Shown one piece after another: positions 38,086-50,880 of a DNA stretch of 64,000 nt. How positions within the stretch are numbered: the stretch's first letter is position 1; every line of letters begins with the position of its first letter. The notes under the pieces are model-generated. The model was not told the DNA's origin, ran no database searches, and saw nothing but the letters and a program-made list of their open reading frames with translations. The translations under genes were made by a program, and so were the position numbers. The DNA comes from Symbiodinium natans (lineage: Eukaryota; Sar; Dinophyceae; Suessiales; Symbiodiniaceae), in NCBI GenBank assembly GCA_905221605.1, contig CAJNDS010001890.1, positions 873,501 to 937,500 on the forward strand. The letters are read 5' to 3'.

Positions 38086-40830
38086 GAACTATTCGAGCCA
38101 AGGGGGTTCGAATAGTTCGAAAAATTTCGAATAGTTCGAATAGTTTAGGGGGGTGGGGTGCCCGGGGAGACCAGTCTGGAAAGGAGGGCTCGTGCTCGAT
38201 TGGGAGAAGGCCCTGGCTCGTAATTTAGTATTGGGGGAAGGCCCGGGCTCGTAATTTAGTATTCGGGGCAGGTCCGGGCTCGTAATTTAGTATTGGGGGA
38301 AGGCCCGGGCTCGTAATTTCGAATTCGGGGAAGGTCCGGGCTCGTAATTTAGTATTGGGAGAAGGCCCGGGCTCGTAATTTAAGATTGGGAGAAGGCCCG
38401 GGCTCGTAATTTAGTATTGGGAGTAGTTTGCGGCCTGGTTTGGGGCGCCCAAACTATTCAAACTATTCGAACTATTTGAAACTATTCGAACTATTCGAAC
38501 CAAGGGGGTTCGAATAGTTCGAATAGTTTCGAATAGTTCGAATAGTTCGAATAGTTTGGGGGGGGGGCCCGGGGAGACCAGTCTGGAAAGGAAGGGAAGG
38601 CCATGGCTCGTAATTTAGTGTTGGGAGAAGGCCCGGGCTCGTAATTAAGTATTGGGGGAAGGCCCGGGCTCGTAATTTAGTATTGGGGGAAGGCCCGGGC
38701 TCGTAATTTAGTATTGGGGGAAGGCCGGGCTCGTAATTTAGTATTGGGGGAAGGCCCGGGCTCGTAATTTAGTATTGGGAGAAGGCCCGAGCTCGTAATT
38801 TAGTATTGGGAGAAGGCCCGGGCTCGTAATTAAGGCCCGGGCTCGTAATTTAGTATTGGGAGGGGGGGTGTTCGAATAGTTTGGGGCCCGGCCTGGGGCG
38901 CTATCCAAACTATTCGAACTATTCGTTCGAAATTATTCGAACTATTCGAACCAAGTGGGTTCGAATAGTTCGAATAATTTCGAATAGTTCGAATAGTTCG
39001 AATAGTTTGGGGGGGGGCCCGGGGAGACCAGTCTGGAAAGGAGGGGAAGGCCCTGGCTCGTAATTTAGTATTGGGAGAAGGGCTCGTAATTTAGTATTGG
39101 GGGAAGGTCCGGGCTCGTAATTTAGTATTGGGGGAAGGTCGCTCGTCATTTAGTATTGGGAGAAGGCCCGGGCTCGTAATTTAGTATTGGGAGAAGGCCC
39201 GGGCTCGTAATTTAGTATTCGGAGAAGGCCCGGGCTCGTATTTAGGATTGAGAGGGGGGGTGTTCGAATAGTTTGGGGCCTGGCCTGGGGCGCCCAAACT
39301 ATTCAAACTATTCGAACTATTCGAAACTATTCGAACTATTCGAACCAAGGGGGTTCGAATAGTTCGAATAATTTCGAATAGTTCGAGTAGTTCGAATAGT
39401 TTGGGGGGGGGGGGGTGGGCCGGGGAGACCAGTCTGGAAAGGAAGGGAAGGCTGGGGCTCGTTGTATTGGGCTAAGGCCCGGGCTCGTAATTTAGTATTG
39501 GGGGAAGGCCGGGCTCGTTTTTGGAAGGCCCGGGCTCGTCATTTAATATTGGGAGAAGGCCCGGGCTCGTAATTTAGTGTTGGGAGAAGGCCCGGGCTCG
39601 TAATTTAGTATTGGGCGAAGGCCCGGCTCGTAATTTAGTATTGGGAGGGGGGTGTTCGAATAGTTTGAGGCCCGGCCTGGGGCGCCCAAACTATTCGAAC
39701 TATTCGAACTATTCGAAATTATTCGAATTGTTCGAATAATTTCGAATAGTTCGAATAGTTCGAATAGTTTGGGGGGGGGGGGCCGGGGAGACCAGTCTGG
39801 AAAGGAGGGGAAGGCCCTGGCTCGTAATTTAATATTGGGAGAAGGCACTGGCTCGTTTTTTTTAGTGTTGGGGGAAGGCACGGGCTCGTAATTTAGTATT
39901 GGGGGAAGGCACGGGCTCGTAATTTAGTATTGGGGGAAGGTCCGGGCTCGTGATTTAGTATTGGGAGAAGGCCCGGGCTCGTAATTTAGTATTGACGGGC
40001 TCGTAATTTAGTATTCGGAGAAGGCCCGGGCTCGTATTTAGTGTTGGGAGGGGGGGTGTTCGAATAGTTTGGGGCCTGGCCTGGGGCGCCCAAACTATTC
40101 AAACTATTCGAACTGTTCGGTCCGAATAATCCCGAATAGTTCGAATAGTTCGAATAGTTTGGGGGGGGGGGGCCGGGGAGACCAGTCTGGAAAGGAAGGG
40201 AAGGCTCGGGCTCGTAATTTGGTATTGGGGGAAGGCCCGGGCTCGTAATTTAGTATTGGGGGAAGGCCGGGCTCGTAATTTAGTATTGGGGGAAGGCCCG
40301 GGCTCGTAATTCAGTATTGGGAGAAGGCCCGGGCTCGTAATTTAGTTCTGGGAGAAGGCCCGGGCTCATAATTTAGTATTGGGAGGGGGGGTGTTCGAAT
40401 AGTTTGGGGCCCGGCCTGGGGCGCCCAAACTATTCAAACTATTCGAACTATTCGAAAATTCGAACCAAGGGGGTTCGAATAGTTCGAATAATTTCGAATA
40501 GTTCGAATAGTTTGGGGAGGGGGGGGCCCGGGGAGACCAAACCAGTCTGGAAAGAAAAGAAGGCCCGAGCTCGTAATTTAGTATTGGCAGAAGGCCCGGG
40601 CTCGTAATTTAATATTGGGGGAAGGCCCGGGCTCGTAATTTAGTATTGGGGGAAGGCCGGGCTCGTAATTTAATATTGGGGGAAGGTCCGGGCTCGAAAA
40701 TAAAGAATTGGGAGAAGGCCCGGGCTCGTAATTTAGTATTGGGAGAAGGCCCGGGCTCGTAATTTAGTATTGGGAGAAGGCCCGGGCTCGTAATTTAGTA
40801 TTGGGGGGAGGCCCAGACTCATAATTTAAA
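38086..40830. repeat. higher-order satellite: 31-bp repeat blocks alternating with TTCGAATAG hairpins
   Basis: Runs of a 31-bp unit (GGGCTCGTAATTTAGTATTG plus GGGGAAGGCCC) are interrupted about every 350-430 bp by a TTCGAATAG hairpin (near 38440-38560, 38870-39015, 39260-39410, 39650-39780, 40055-40165, 40390-40515). Each hairpin is followed by a constant linker ending GGGGAGACCAGTCTGGAAAG. The composite of about six to seven super-units expanded as a whole. No gene. Confidence 0.95.
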
Positions 40831-40839
40831 GCCCTGGTC

Positions 40840-41940
40840 CTTAAGATTTCGGGCTCAATTTTTGCTCCAAAGAGTCAAATAGCAAGCCCTGGTCCCTAAG
40901 ATTTTGGGTTCAATTTTTGCTTCAAAGAGGCAAATCGCAAGACCTGGTCCCTGAGATTTTGGGTTCAATTTTTGCTCCAGTCAAATCCTTTTTTTGCCTT
41001 AGATAGGGGGGTCTGTGAAGGTGCAAGATTGCGCCTAATGAGCAACTTGGTGAAAATCCTTCTGTTAGATGCCAAAAATCACAAAAACTAGCAATTGTGT
41101 GAAAATCCTTGTGTTTTGGCCTTAGATTGGTGTCTGTGAAGGCGCAAAATTGCCCACAAAAATGAGCAATTTGGTGAAAATGCTCATGTTTTGTCCTTAG
41201 GGGTCCGTCAAGGCGCCACATCGCAAACAATCACGAAAATATGTTTTGGCCTTAGGTAGGGCTTCGTCAAGGCGCCACGTTGCAAACAAATCACCTAAAT
41301 AAGCCGGTGAAGGCGCAAAATTGCCAAAAGTCGCAATCTGGTAACATCCTTATGTTTTGGCCTTAGCTGGGGGTGGGTGCAGGCGCAAAATTACAAAAAG
41401 CACCAAAAGCAGCAGTTTGATGGAAATCCTTATGTTTTGGCCTTGGATAGGGGTCCGTCAAGGCGCCACATTGCAAAAAACAACCAAACTCAGGAAAATC
41501 ACAAAAATCAGCAATTTGATGAAAATCCTTTTGTTTTGGCCTTAGCTGAGGGTCGGTGAACGCGCAAAATTGCAAAAAATCACGAAAAATTGAAAATCCG
41601 GATGTTTTTGCCTTACCTGGGGGTCTGTGAAGGTGCAAAATTGCCAAAAATCGCCCAAATGAACAATTTAGCGAAAACACCTATGTTTTTGGCTTTAGCT
41701 GGGGTCCGTGCAAGACGCAAAATCATCAACATCAGCAATTTGGTGAAAACCCTTTTGTTTTTGGCCTTCATTGGGGGTCCGTGAAGGTGCAAAATTGGAA
41801 AAAGTCACCGCAATGAGCAATTTGGTGAAAATCCTTATGTTAAGTTGGGGTCCCTGAAGGAGCAAAAAAGGGGAAAAAATCCAACAAAATGAGCAATTTG
41901 GTGAAAACCCTTATGTTTTGGTCTGAGATGGAGCTGTGTA
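40840..41940. repeat. degenerate ~80-bp A-rich tandem repeat
   Basis: Three early units share CCTGGTCCCTAAGATTTTGGGTTCAATTTTTGCTCCAAAGAG. Then about eleven looser units share ATGTTTTGGCCTTAG, GGGGGTCCGTGAAGGCGCAAAATTGC, an A-rich piece and GAGCAATTTGGTGAAAATCCTT. The open frames on both strands are repeat-derived. Confidence 0.85.
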
Positions 41941-43192
41941 AAGGGTCCTTCCGAGTCCTTGCTCAGAAGACTTGTTCCTTTTCAATCTTCAAGGGTTTTA
42001 AAGAATGTAAGAGGTTTTTTCTAATTTTAAGGGGCCTCTGTGGCATATTCGTTAAGTATCAACAATCTTCTTCTGAAAGAACCCTCCGAGTTTTATCTCC
42101 TGAAAAGAGGAAAAGGAAAATGCTAAGCGAAGCGTTCACTCATTGTTTTCCCCTAAATCCGATCTGAATTCACTAGATCTTCAGCGAATATGGTTTGGAA
42201 TAGGGTTAGGCTTAAGCTTCAGCCATAAGGTTCGCGATTCTCCCCCCTTTCCCGCAACCTCGTCGTGCCCAGGTGCGTGGTTTAAGAATCTAGAATTAAT
42301 AGACCTCAGTGTCCGGCGCAAAACCTTAAACAACTAAGGCTCATGCGTGCGTTTTGGCCTTAAACGTTAAAGGAATAGGTTTAGGAATAAGGCTATGTCC
42401 CAAAACTAAATAAGAAGCATGTGTAAATCTTGGAATTTACCCTAAGCCTTCGTCGAATACGCTGTTTAGAAATCTAAACCTTAAACGAGAAGGGTTTATG
42501 AGATATGTATTTGTGAGTATTGGGGATGATGTGTGTGTGAGAAATGAGAATTGTTCTGGGTGACCCTTTGGGAAACATTGAAATGACAACCCATGTACTT
42601 GCGAGCAAGTTGGGCTTGTGGGAAGGCCCAGAACCCAGATACTTGCTCACAATATTCTCGCTGGATCGGGGTTACATACAAAAACCCAATGCCCTCAAAT
42701 CCTAGTCTTACGGTTTGAGGATTCCCGCCCTTTCCTCTCCATTTCTCTATGTGATATACAATACATATACGATACATACCTACAAGATGTGGGTAGAAAT
42801 TCTAGCTGCTCATGAAACACATACATCCTATATACCTGCGCGACGCGGGTAGAAATTCTACCTTTTCACACGCCGCACGCCCTTCGTGTTTTGGAAGGAA
42901 CACGAGGGACGAAGAGAAAGGACCTTCTCTTCCCATTCTCCTCGTCGAAAGGAAAAAAGAAAATATCTGGATAGACTTGAAGAGAGAAGAGAACGATGGA
43001 ACAGCAATGAGAAGCAAGAAGGATAGCCAAAACAGTCGATATCATGTTCCCTTCATCGTTTGTTCTTTTGTCTTCGGTTTGAGAGGAGCACGTAAAGAAG
43101 AGAAAAGAAGAGAAGAGATGGAGACTGAGGAGAGGGGAGTTTCTTCCTCCTCTTACCTATCAATTTCTCAATAAGATAAGAGAGAAGGGCTC
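41941..43192. other. apparently single-copy sequence without recognised gene
   Basis: About 1.2 kb with no telomere-type tract. ORFs at 41889-42167 and 42812-43174 lack recognisable motifs. The words GTACTTGCGAGCAAGT / ATACTTGCTCACAATATTCTCG near 42600-42660 resemble ATCTGCTCACAGTATTCTCG near 49040. The word TGCG.CG..GGGTAGAAATTCTA occurs twice (42790 and 42845), a short duplication. Confidence 0.4.
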
Positions 43193-43835
43193 TTGTCCAT
43201 TCTTTGTTGTTTGCCCCCTGCAGTCTCTTCCTCTCTCGCTGAACGAGAAAAGAAAAGAGCAAGGGCCAGCAAGGGCAACGAAAAGAGACAAGAAAAACTC
43301 CTTCCTCCTTTTTTAGCAGTTCCCTTGAATTTCCTAAACGCAAAAGAACAGAAGACCTGGGAACGCAGGAGAGAAAGAAAGCAAAAGAGAGGGTGTAAGG
43401 GCTCTCAGCCCTGCTCTACGGGGGGGGGGGGGCTCCCTTCTTGCCAGGAACAAAGCAATCCACCCTGCCCTCTTTCCCGCCCATTAACTTCTCTTTTCCT
43501 TGTCCTCTTGTGTATTCATTTGTCACGTACAAGAGAACAAAGAAGAGAGAAGAGAGAGGAGGCTGTATTCTTGCATGTTCAGCTTTTCTGCTGTAAGAAA
43601 AGCGCTAAAGGAGTGGGACAAGAGTGAAACTGGCACCTTGTATATGTATTTGTGTTTCTGTAACGATAGACTACAGAACAGGGATGAGAGGGAAGAAATT
43701 TCTTCGCCCTGTTGTATGCCCAAAAAGAGCAAAGGGAAGACTTGTTCCCCAAACAGTCTACTGTTGTTTTCACCCCACATTCTGCAGCGAAGCAAAGAAT
43801 CTCTCTTTCCATCTCGTCTTATCCATCTGCTTCTC

Positions 43836-44209
43836 GCTGAGAGCTGAGAGCTGAGAGCTGAGAGCTGAGAGCTGAGAGCTGAGAGCTGAGAGCTGAGAGC
43901 TGAGAGCTGAGAGCTGAGAGCTGAGAGCTGAGAGCTGAGAGCTGAGAGCTGAGAGCTGAGAGCAGAGAGCAGAGAGCAGAGAGCAGAGAGCAGAGAGCAG
44001 AGAGCAGAGAGCAGAGAGCAGAGAGCAGAGAGCAGAGAGCAGAGAGCAGAGAGCAGAGAGCAGAGAGCAGAGAGCAGAGAGCAGAGAGCAGAGAGCAGAG
44101 AGCAGAGAGCAGAGAGCAGAGAGCAGAGAGCAGAGAGAAGAGAGAAGAGAGAAGAGAGAAGAGAGAAGAGAGAAGAGAGAAGAGAGAAGGGAGAAGGGAG
44201 AAGGGAGAA
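43836..44209. repeat. heptamer array evolving in four steps
   Basis: A continuous 7-bp register in which blocks of GCTGAGA, then GCAGAGA, then GAAGAGA, then GAAGGGA follow one another. Each block differs from the previous by one base. Block sizes are about 17, 24, 8 and 3 units. Confidence 0.95.
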
Positions 44210-44916
44210 AAGGAAGGATAAAGGTAGGAGATGATTTTTCCTTGCGTGTTCATGTTGCTACTCTGCATGAAGAGAGCTGAACAAGATCGAGAAGCGAGGA
44301 GCGGGAGTTTCTTCTTCTTCCTCTTATGTATCCGTTGTTTTTTCAAGCATTCCTACTGTTTCGCTTCTACTGTGTCTTCCTCTCTCGCTGACTGAGACAA
44401 GATTCTTAAGATCAAGGACAGCGAAAGGGACAGGTAAACCTTTGTCGCCTATCTTTTCTGTCCCTTTGAATCTCCTCAAACCATGAACAGAAGACATAGG
44501 CACGCAGGAGAGAAAGAAGGCGCATGAGAGCCAACACAGGAAATCAACCCAACATGTCTTATTTTGCCAGTAAGAAAAGAGAAGCACCCGTGCGAGCTCC
44601 TTGTCGTTTTCTCCCAGTTGCCTCTTCATGTCTTCTTGTGTATTCATGTTTTCGTCTGCAAAACAAGAGCCAAAGCATACGGAAAAAGCGAGGAGGATGA
44701 ACTTCTTCCCCGTCTCTCTCAATAACATAAGAGAGAAGCACTCTGGTCCATTCTTTGCTGTTTTCCTCCTACAATCTCTTCCTCTCTCGCTGAACAAAAA
44801 AGAAAAGAGCAAGGGCCAGCAAGGGCAACGAAAAGAGACAAGAAAAACTCCTTCCTCCTTTTTTAGCAGTTCCCTTGAATTTACTAAACGCAAAAGAACA
44901 GAAGACCTGGGAACGC

Positions 44917-44918
<2 letters not shown>

Positions 44919-44976
<58 letters not shown>
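44919..44976. repeat. (GA)n microsatellite
   Basis: About 28 GA dinucleotides within a GA-rich module. Confidence 0.95.
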
Positions 44977-44980
<4 letters not shown>

Positions 44981-45179
44981 AAAGAGAGAAAGCAAAAGAG
45001 AGGGTGTAAGGGCTCTCAGCCCTGCTCTACGGGGGGGCGGGGGCTCCCTTCTTGCCACGAACAAAACAATCCATCCTTCCTTCTTTCCCGCCCGTTAGCT
45101 TCTCTTTTCCTTGTCCTCTTGTGTATCCAGTTGTCACGGGTTTAAGAAAAGAACAAAGAAGCCAGACAGAGACAGACAC

Positions 45180-45212
<33 letters not shown>

Positions 45213-45245
45213 GAGAAGAAGAGAAGAGAAGAGAAGAGAGAAGGG
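45180..45245. repeat. (GA)n and GAAGA microsatellite
   Basis: About 12 GA units followed by GAGAAGA repeats. Confidence 0.9.
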
Positions 45246-46072
45246 AGCGAGATTTGTGTGTGTGTGTGTTCTTGCATGTTCAGTTCCCCCACTGTAAGAA
45301 CAAACTGAACAAAGAGGGAAACTAAAGAGGAGGGATGCTGAAAGTAGTGAATGAGCCTCAATGGGAAAAGGTACAAGAAAATGCAGGGAAGAGGAGGCGA
45401 GGGGTCCTTACCGAAGCTTGTCTCATTCCATTTCATCTCCATTCTCCTCTTTTGCCTGTAGCGAGACCGAAAGAAAAGGAAAGTGCCCGCCCTTCCATTC
45501 CTTTCTGAGACGAGTAAAAACATAGAAGGAATAGGAAGAGGGCAGGGGTAGAATTGAAGAGAGAAGAGAGCGATGGAAAAGCAATGAAAACAGAATTGTC
45601 TTGTCTGTCTACGCAACGCCCCCTTCTTCTCATCGTGTATTCTTTTGTCTTCGATGTGTGCGTTGTGTTCCGCTTCTCCTTTTCAAGAAGATAGCGTATC
45701 CATTGTTCTCAACAAGATAAGAGAGAAGCGCTCTTGTCCATTCTTTGTTGTTTCCTCCTACAGTCTCTTCCTCTCTCGCTGAATGAGAAAAGAAAAGAGC
45801 AAGGGCAACGAAAAGAGACAAGAACAACTCCTTCCTCCTTTTTTAGCAGTTCCCTTGAATTTCCTAAACGCAAAAGAACAGAAGACATAGGAAACACAAG
45901 AGAGAAGGAAGGCAAAAAGAAGAGTGCAATGGAATTCAGCCCTGCCCTGAGGGAGCCTCCCTTCTTGCCACCAACAAAACGATGCATCCTTCCGTCTTTT
46001 CTCGTCCATTTGCTTCTCTTGTCCATGTCTTCTTGTGTGTTCATTCATTTGTCTTGTGAAAAGAAAGAACAA

Positions 46073-46198
<126 letters not shown>

Positions 46199-46911
46199 AG
46201 AGAGCAGGGAGAGGATGATGGTATCGAGATCGGGGTGGTCTTTTGCATGTTCAGTTCCTCCCTGTAAGAACAGAGTGAACAAAGAGGGAAACTAAAGAGG
46301 ACGGAGAATGAAAGTAGTGAGTGGTTTTGGTTTGCCTTGTATATGTGAATGTCTTTCTGTAAGGAGAGAGCGACAGCAGGGGAAAAGAAACCCGAGGACG
46401 GATGAACGTAGTGACTGAAATTTGTTTGCCTTGTGTTTTTATTTGTCTTTGTGTAAGGAGAGAGCCAAAGAACATGGAGAAGAGGGAGAAGGAATTTCTT
46501 CCCGCTGTTGTTTGCCCGATCCTCACAAAAAGAGAACAGCGAAGCACTCTTGTCATGTCCTTGTTGCGTCGCTCTTTCATTTTGGCAGCGAGCCAAAGAC
46601 TGTCTCCTTCCCTGCCTTCTCGTCAGTTTATCTTCTTGCATTTTCAATTTTCGCGTGTGTAAGAGCAAAAGTGAACAGAAGAAAGACGACAAGGCATGAA
46701 GGTAGTGAGATTGACTCCTCATCTTCTTACGTTTTACTCTTCTCCGTTGTAAGAACACGGCAAAGAAGAGGCTGAAGAAGTGAGAGGGAGTGTGAAAACC
46801 TTTTGTCGAGATATTCCCTTCAATCTGCTCGAATAGAAGACGGAACACATGACGTCGGAGCACGAGAAAGAAGGCAGCAGTGGGAGAATAATTGGACTCA
46901 AGCCTGCTCTA

Positions 46912-47213
46912 GGGAGAGAGAGGGGAGAGGGGAGAGGAGAGAGGAGAGAGGAGCGAGGAGCGAGGAGCGAGGAGCGAGGAGAGAGAAGAGAGAAGAGAGA
47001 AGAGAGAAGAGAGAAGAGAAGAGAGAAGAGAGAAGAGAGAAGAGAGAAGAGAAGAGAGAAGAGAGAAGAGAGAAGAGAAGAGAGAAGAGAGAAGAGAGAA
47101 GAGAGAAGAGAGAAGAGAGAAGAGAGAAGAGAGAAGAGAGAAGAGAGAAGAGAGAAGAGAGAAGAGAGAAGAGAGAAGAGAGAAGAGAGAAGAGAGAAGA
47201 GAGAAGAGAAAGG
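46912..47213. repeat. heptamer array GGAGCGA then GAAGAGA
   Basis: Begins with GGGGAGA and GGAGAGA units, passes through four GGAGCGA units, then about 35 GAAGAGA units with a few 5-bp GAAGA deletions. Same end unit (GAAGAGA) as the array at 43836-44209. Confidence 0.92.
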
Positions 47214-48470
47214 ATGAGATGTTTCCTTGCGTGTTCATGTTTTTACTTCCCAGGATCAGAGCTGAACAGATCTAGAGGAGAGGAGAGGGAGTTTCTTCTT
47301 TTCCGCTTATTTATCCGTTGTTTCTCAAGAAAACAGAGAGAGATGCACTCTTGTCCAGTACTGTGCCTTCCTCTCTGGCTGACTGAGAAAAGACAAGATC
47401 AAGGACATCAAAGGGACAGGGAAACCAATCTATCCCTAAAAAAGGAACAGAAGACATAGGATCGCAGGCAAATGAGAGCGAACACGGGAAATCAACCCTG
47501 CTCCAGGGAAGAGGGAGCCTCCTTCTGCAACGGACAAAACAAAGCTTTCTTCCCTTTCTCTTAGCACTCTTGTCAGTTCCATGCACTTTTCTTTCTCTTG
47601 TCTGTTCCTGGCCCCTTCTTCTTGTATAAAAGTTCTTCTCCCCTGCAAGAAAACAGCCAGAGCGGAGAATCGGAGAGGAGGGGGAGTCTCTTCCCAGTCT
47701 TATGTACCCAGTCTTCTCAATAAGAAAAGAGAGAGAGGAGCACTCTTGTCCAGCTTCCCTCCTACTGTGTCTTCCTCTCTCGCTGACTGAGAAAAGACAA
47801 GATCAAGGACAGCGCAGGGGTTTTTTCGTTTATCCATCCCTTTGAATCTCCTCAAAAAAAGGAACAGAAGACATAGGAGCGCAGGAGAGAAAGAAGGCAA
47901 ACGGGAGCGAACACGGGAAATCAACCCTGCTCCACGGGGAGAGGGAGCCCCCTTTCTGCAACGGACAAAACAAAGCTTCTTGTTTTCACTCTCTTTCCCT
48001 CGGTTTTTGTCAAAAAGAGAAGAGAGAAGCACTCTTGTCAGCTCCTTGCACTTTCTCTCTGGTGTCTGTTCCTGGTTCCTCTTCTTATATAAAAGTTCTT
48101 CTCCTCTGCAAGATAAGAGCCAAGGCAGAGATTCAGACAGGAGGGGAGTCTCTTCTCAGTCTTATGTGCCCAGTCATCTCAATAAAGAGAGAGAAGCATT
48201 CTTGCCCATGCGTTGTTGTTTCCCTTCTACTGTCCATTCCTCTCTCGCAGAGTGCAGACTGAGAAAAGACAAGATTAATTTAGGACAGCCAAAGTGGGGA
48301 CAGGGAAACCTTATTTGTCCTCTTTAGTAGCTTAGCACTTCCCTTGAATACCTACAATCGACAAAATTGGAGACATAGGAACGAGGGACAGAAAGAAAAC
48401 AAAAGAGATGGTATAAGGGAACTCAGCCGCTGCAGGGGAGGAGGTCCCTTCTTGCAACGAACGTGGCGAT

Positions 48471-49500
48471 TTTGCGAAAGGCTGAAAGTTAATGGTCTAC
48501 CTGCTTTAGTCGGGGCCCCTCTACTAAGTCATTTTGGCTGGGCTATTCAAGTGGCTGGCCTGCAACCCAACCATTTGGTCTCTGACACTGCTCCTGCCTG
48601 TCCGAAACGTGTTGCCTTGCCTTTTGCTTGCGGCCTCTTTGCTGCCGTTGCATTTCGACCCACAGTGTGCCATTGTGCGAAGCTGCACGCCCGCTCTCCC
48701 ATCAGAAATCGCGCGAGTCGCATAGATGAGCTTGAAAAGAAAACCCTAGACACTTCACCGTAAACCCTACACGTGAAACCCTAAATGCTCCACAAGGGGC
48801 GGGTCCCTATAGGGTTTCAGGTTTGTAGTCCCCACACCTTGAAGCCTTATAGGGTTTATTGTTCAACCATGAACCCCAGACCTTTCAGATTCACCGTGTA
48901 TTTAACAACAAGAATGTTTCACAGTAATTTTCATTCGAGCACCTGGGTATATCGTTGTTATTCCGTTTTGCGGGGCGTTCGCGTGCACGGGGCATGAACG
49001 GGCATGAACTCGCATGCACGGGCATGAATTCAAAAAATGAAGTATCTGCTCACAGTATTCTCGTGATACCATGTCCGAATGTTTCATAATCTTTTTAAAA
49101 AACAACCTATCCCAAGAATAGGTTCCCACGGCGTCCTCTCCCCTAGAGCTTAGGGGTAGGTCTTTGGGGTTCAGTGCGAAAGAAACACACGGTGTAGTCT
49201 CTCTGTTTCGCCTCTAGGGAGGTAGGTAGGCTCTTGTTTTATTATATTTCTTGTTTTTCGGGCTTAGGGTTTAGGGTTAGGGTTTAGTGTTGGGGTTTTG
49301 AAGCAGTCTTCAGAGGAGCGTGATGGCCCTATTCGATAACTCTGTTAATCGTAGCAGTAGTATAGGCTAGTATGAAACAAAGAAAGAGGTCAAATCATAC
49401 ATAAAGGTTCCTGCCTCATATATATATACCTAATCCGCGGCCGGAGCCCACAGTGCCTTGGCCCCCCTTGGAGGGGGTCGGCGGCACTGGCGGTAGCCAT
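48471..49500. other. unassigned sequence, no gene recognised
   Basis: 48471-48760 is open in several frames and GC-richer, but without a family motif. 48990-49030 has three copies of a GGGCATGAA word. 49260-49290 carries a few TTTAGGG units. Confidence 0.4.
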
Positions 49501-49830
49501 TAAATAAGTATGTACATATTTACCCATTTGCATGTGTACATATATATATATGTATATATATATACATACATAAATAAATATATACATATATATACACACA
49601 CACGTTCAAAAACACGAACACAAACTACAACTCCAACAATCACAAACAAAACGCACAAACACAAGCACGAGCACAACCGCAAACGCAAATGCGCAAACAC
49701 ACCACGCGCGCACACACACACACACACACCCACTGACTGACTGACTGACTGCCTGCCTGCCTGACTGGCTGACTGACACAGTGACTGGCTGGTTGGCTGA
49801 CTGACCGACCGACTGACACTAGCAAGCCCA
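49501..49830. repeat. simple repeats: TA/TACA, CA-rich and GACT tetranucleotides
   Basis: TA-rich at about 49535-49600, ACAAACAC-type at 49610-49700, (CA)n at 49709-49729, and (CTGA/CTGC/CTGG)n tetranucleotides at 49731-49817. Confidence 0.9.
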
Positions 49831-50880
49831 GCCCCTGCGTAATCCCTGCGTAACCCGGCGTTACCCAAGACCGGCAAGTTAAACCGGGGAGAACGGAGCT
49901 TAGGCCTATTTCAGAACCACTTGAACCACTTAGTTGCTTGTTAAGGAAGGGTTGAGGGCTCGGGCTTGGGGCTTGGGAAGGTCTAAGGCGCCTCGGCTTC
50001 AGAGAAGCAGTAGCCCTCCTGCCAGCTGTTCAGCGCTCACAGATTACATGAGTCGGTTTCATGTTTCCGGACTCTCTGAACCGGTGTCCTTATCTATGGA
50101 AGACTACTTGAGATCTCAGGGCATCCAGTTGACATGTCATCGGAGACAAGGCACCTTCAACTCCAAAAGCAAAACCTGAACACTCATGCCGCAATGGCGA
50201 GAACTAAGCCTTGAACCGTAAGTCACTGGTCCTGACTGTACATAATATCTGTATAATATATATATATATAAAGAGAGAGAGAGAGAGGGAGAGAGAGAGA
50301 GAGACCCCCAATGGTTATCTCTGTTCACTTCGCACCACCCAACCCTCAACCCTGAACCTCCTGCACCCGCGAGTAGGAGTGCATCTGGAGTTGAGGTTCA
50401 AAAGCTTTGGGTCTAAGTAGGGGAGAAGGGCTGAGGTTTAAGTTTCGGATGGCTGAGTGAGGGTTTAGGGCTTGGGCTCATGCTGTCCTAAACTCTAAGC
50501 CCTAAGCCGATGCCACATCTGTGACGTCTCTTTAGGCTCGGGTCCACAACACGGGGTTTTGGAACTTAGGGCTTCGCCCCCGAAAGCCGAGACCCTAAAC
50601 CCCCCAAGCCCTTAACCTGCACCCCCGATAACCCCTAATCCCTGCACTCTGAACTCTAGACCCTAAACCCTAAACCCTACACTCCTACAAACCCTAAACC
50701 CTACAGCTCAATAAACCCTAAACCGTCTTGGTAAAAATAAGAAGCTCCGGCCTTCATCAGAAAGCCCACGAAGTCTGCCTCACTGACGAAGCCTGGCTAA
50801 ACGGTTTAAGGGTTTAGTGTCTAGGGTTTAAAGGCTATAGTGGGCGTGCGTGGGGGGGCTATGCAAAAACGGTGAGGTCA
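49831..50880. other. unassigned sequence with TA/GA microsatellites and short telomere-type pieces
   Basis: TA-rich at 50247-50270 and (GA)n at 50272-50304; degenerate CCCTAAA at 50590-50725. Open frames at 49934-50179 show no motif. Confidence 0.45.

Noticed and set aside
48527-48553. Possible dinoflagellate spliced-leader relic (TCATTTTGGCTGGGC)
   Set aside because: Only part of the expected CCATTTTGGCTCAAG end matches, and no coding sequence follows at the right distance.
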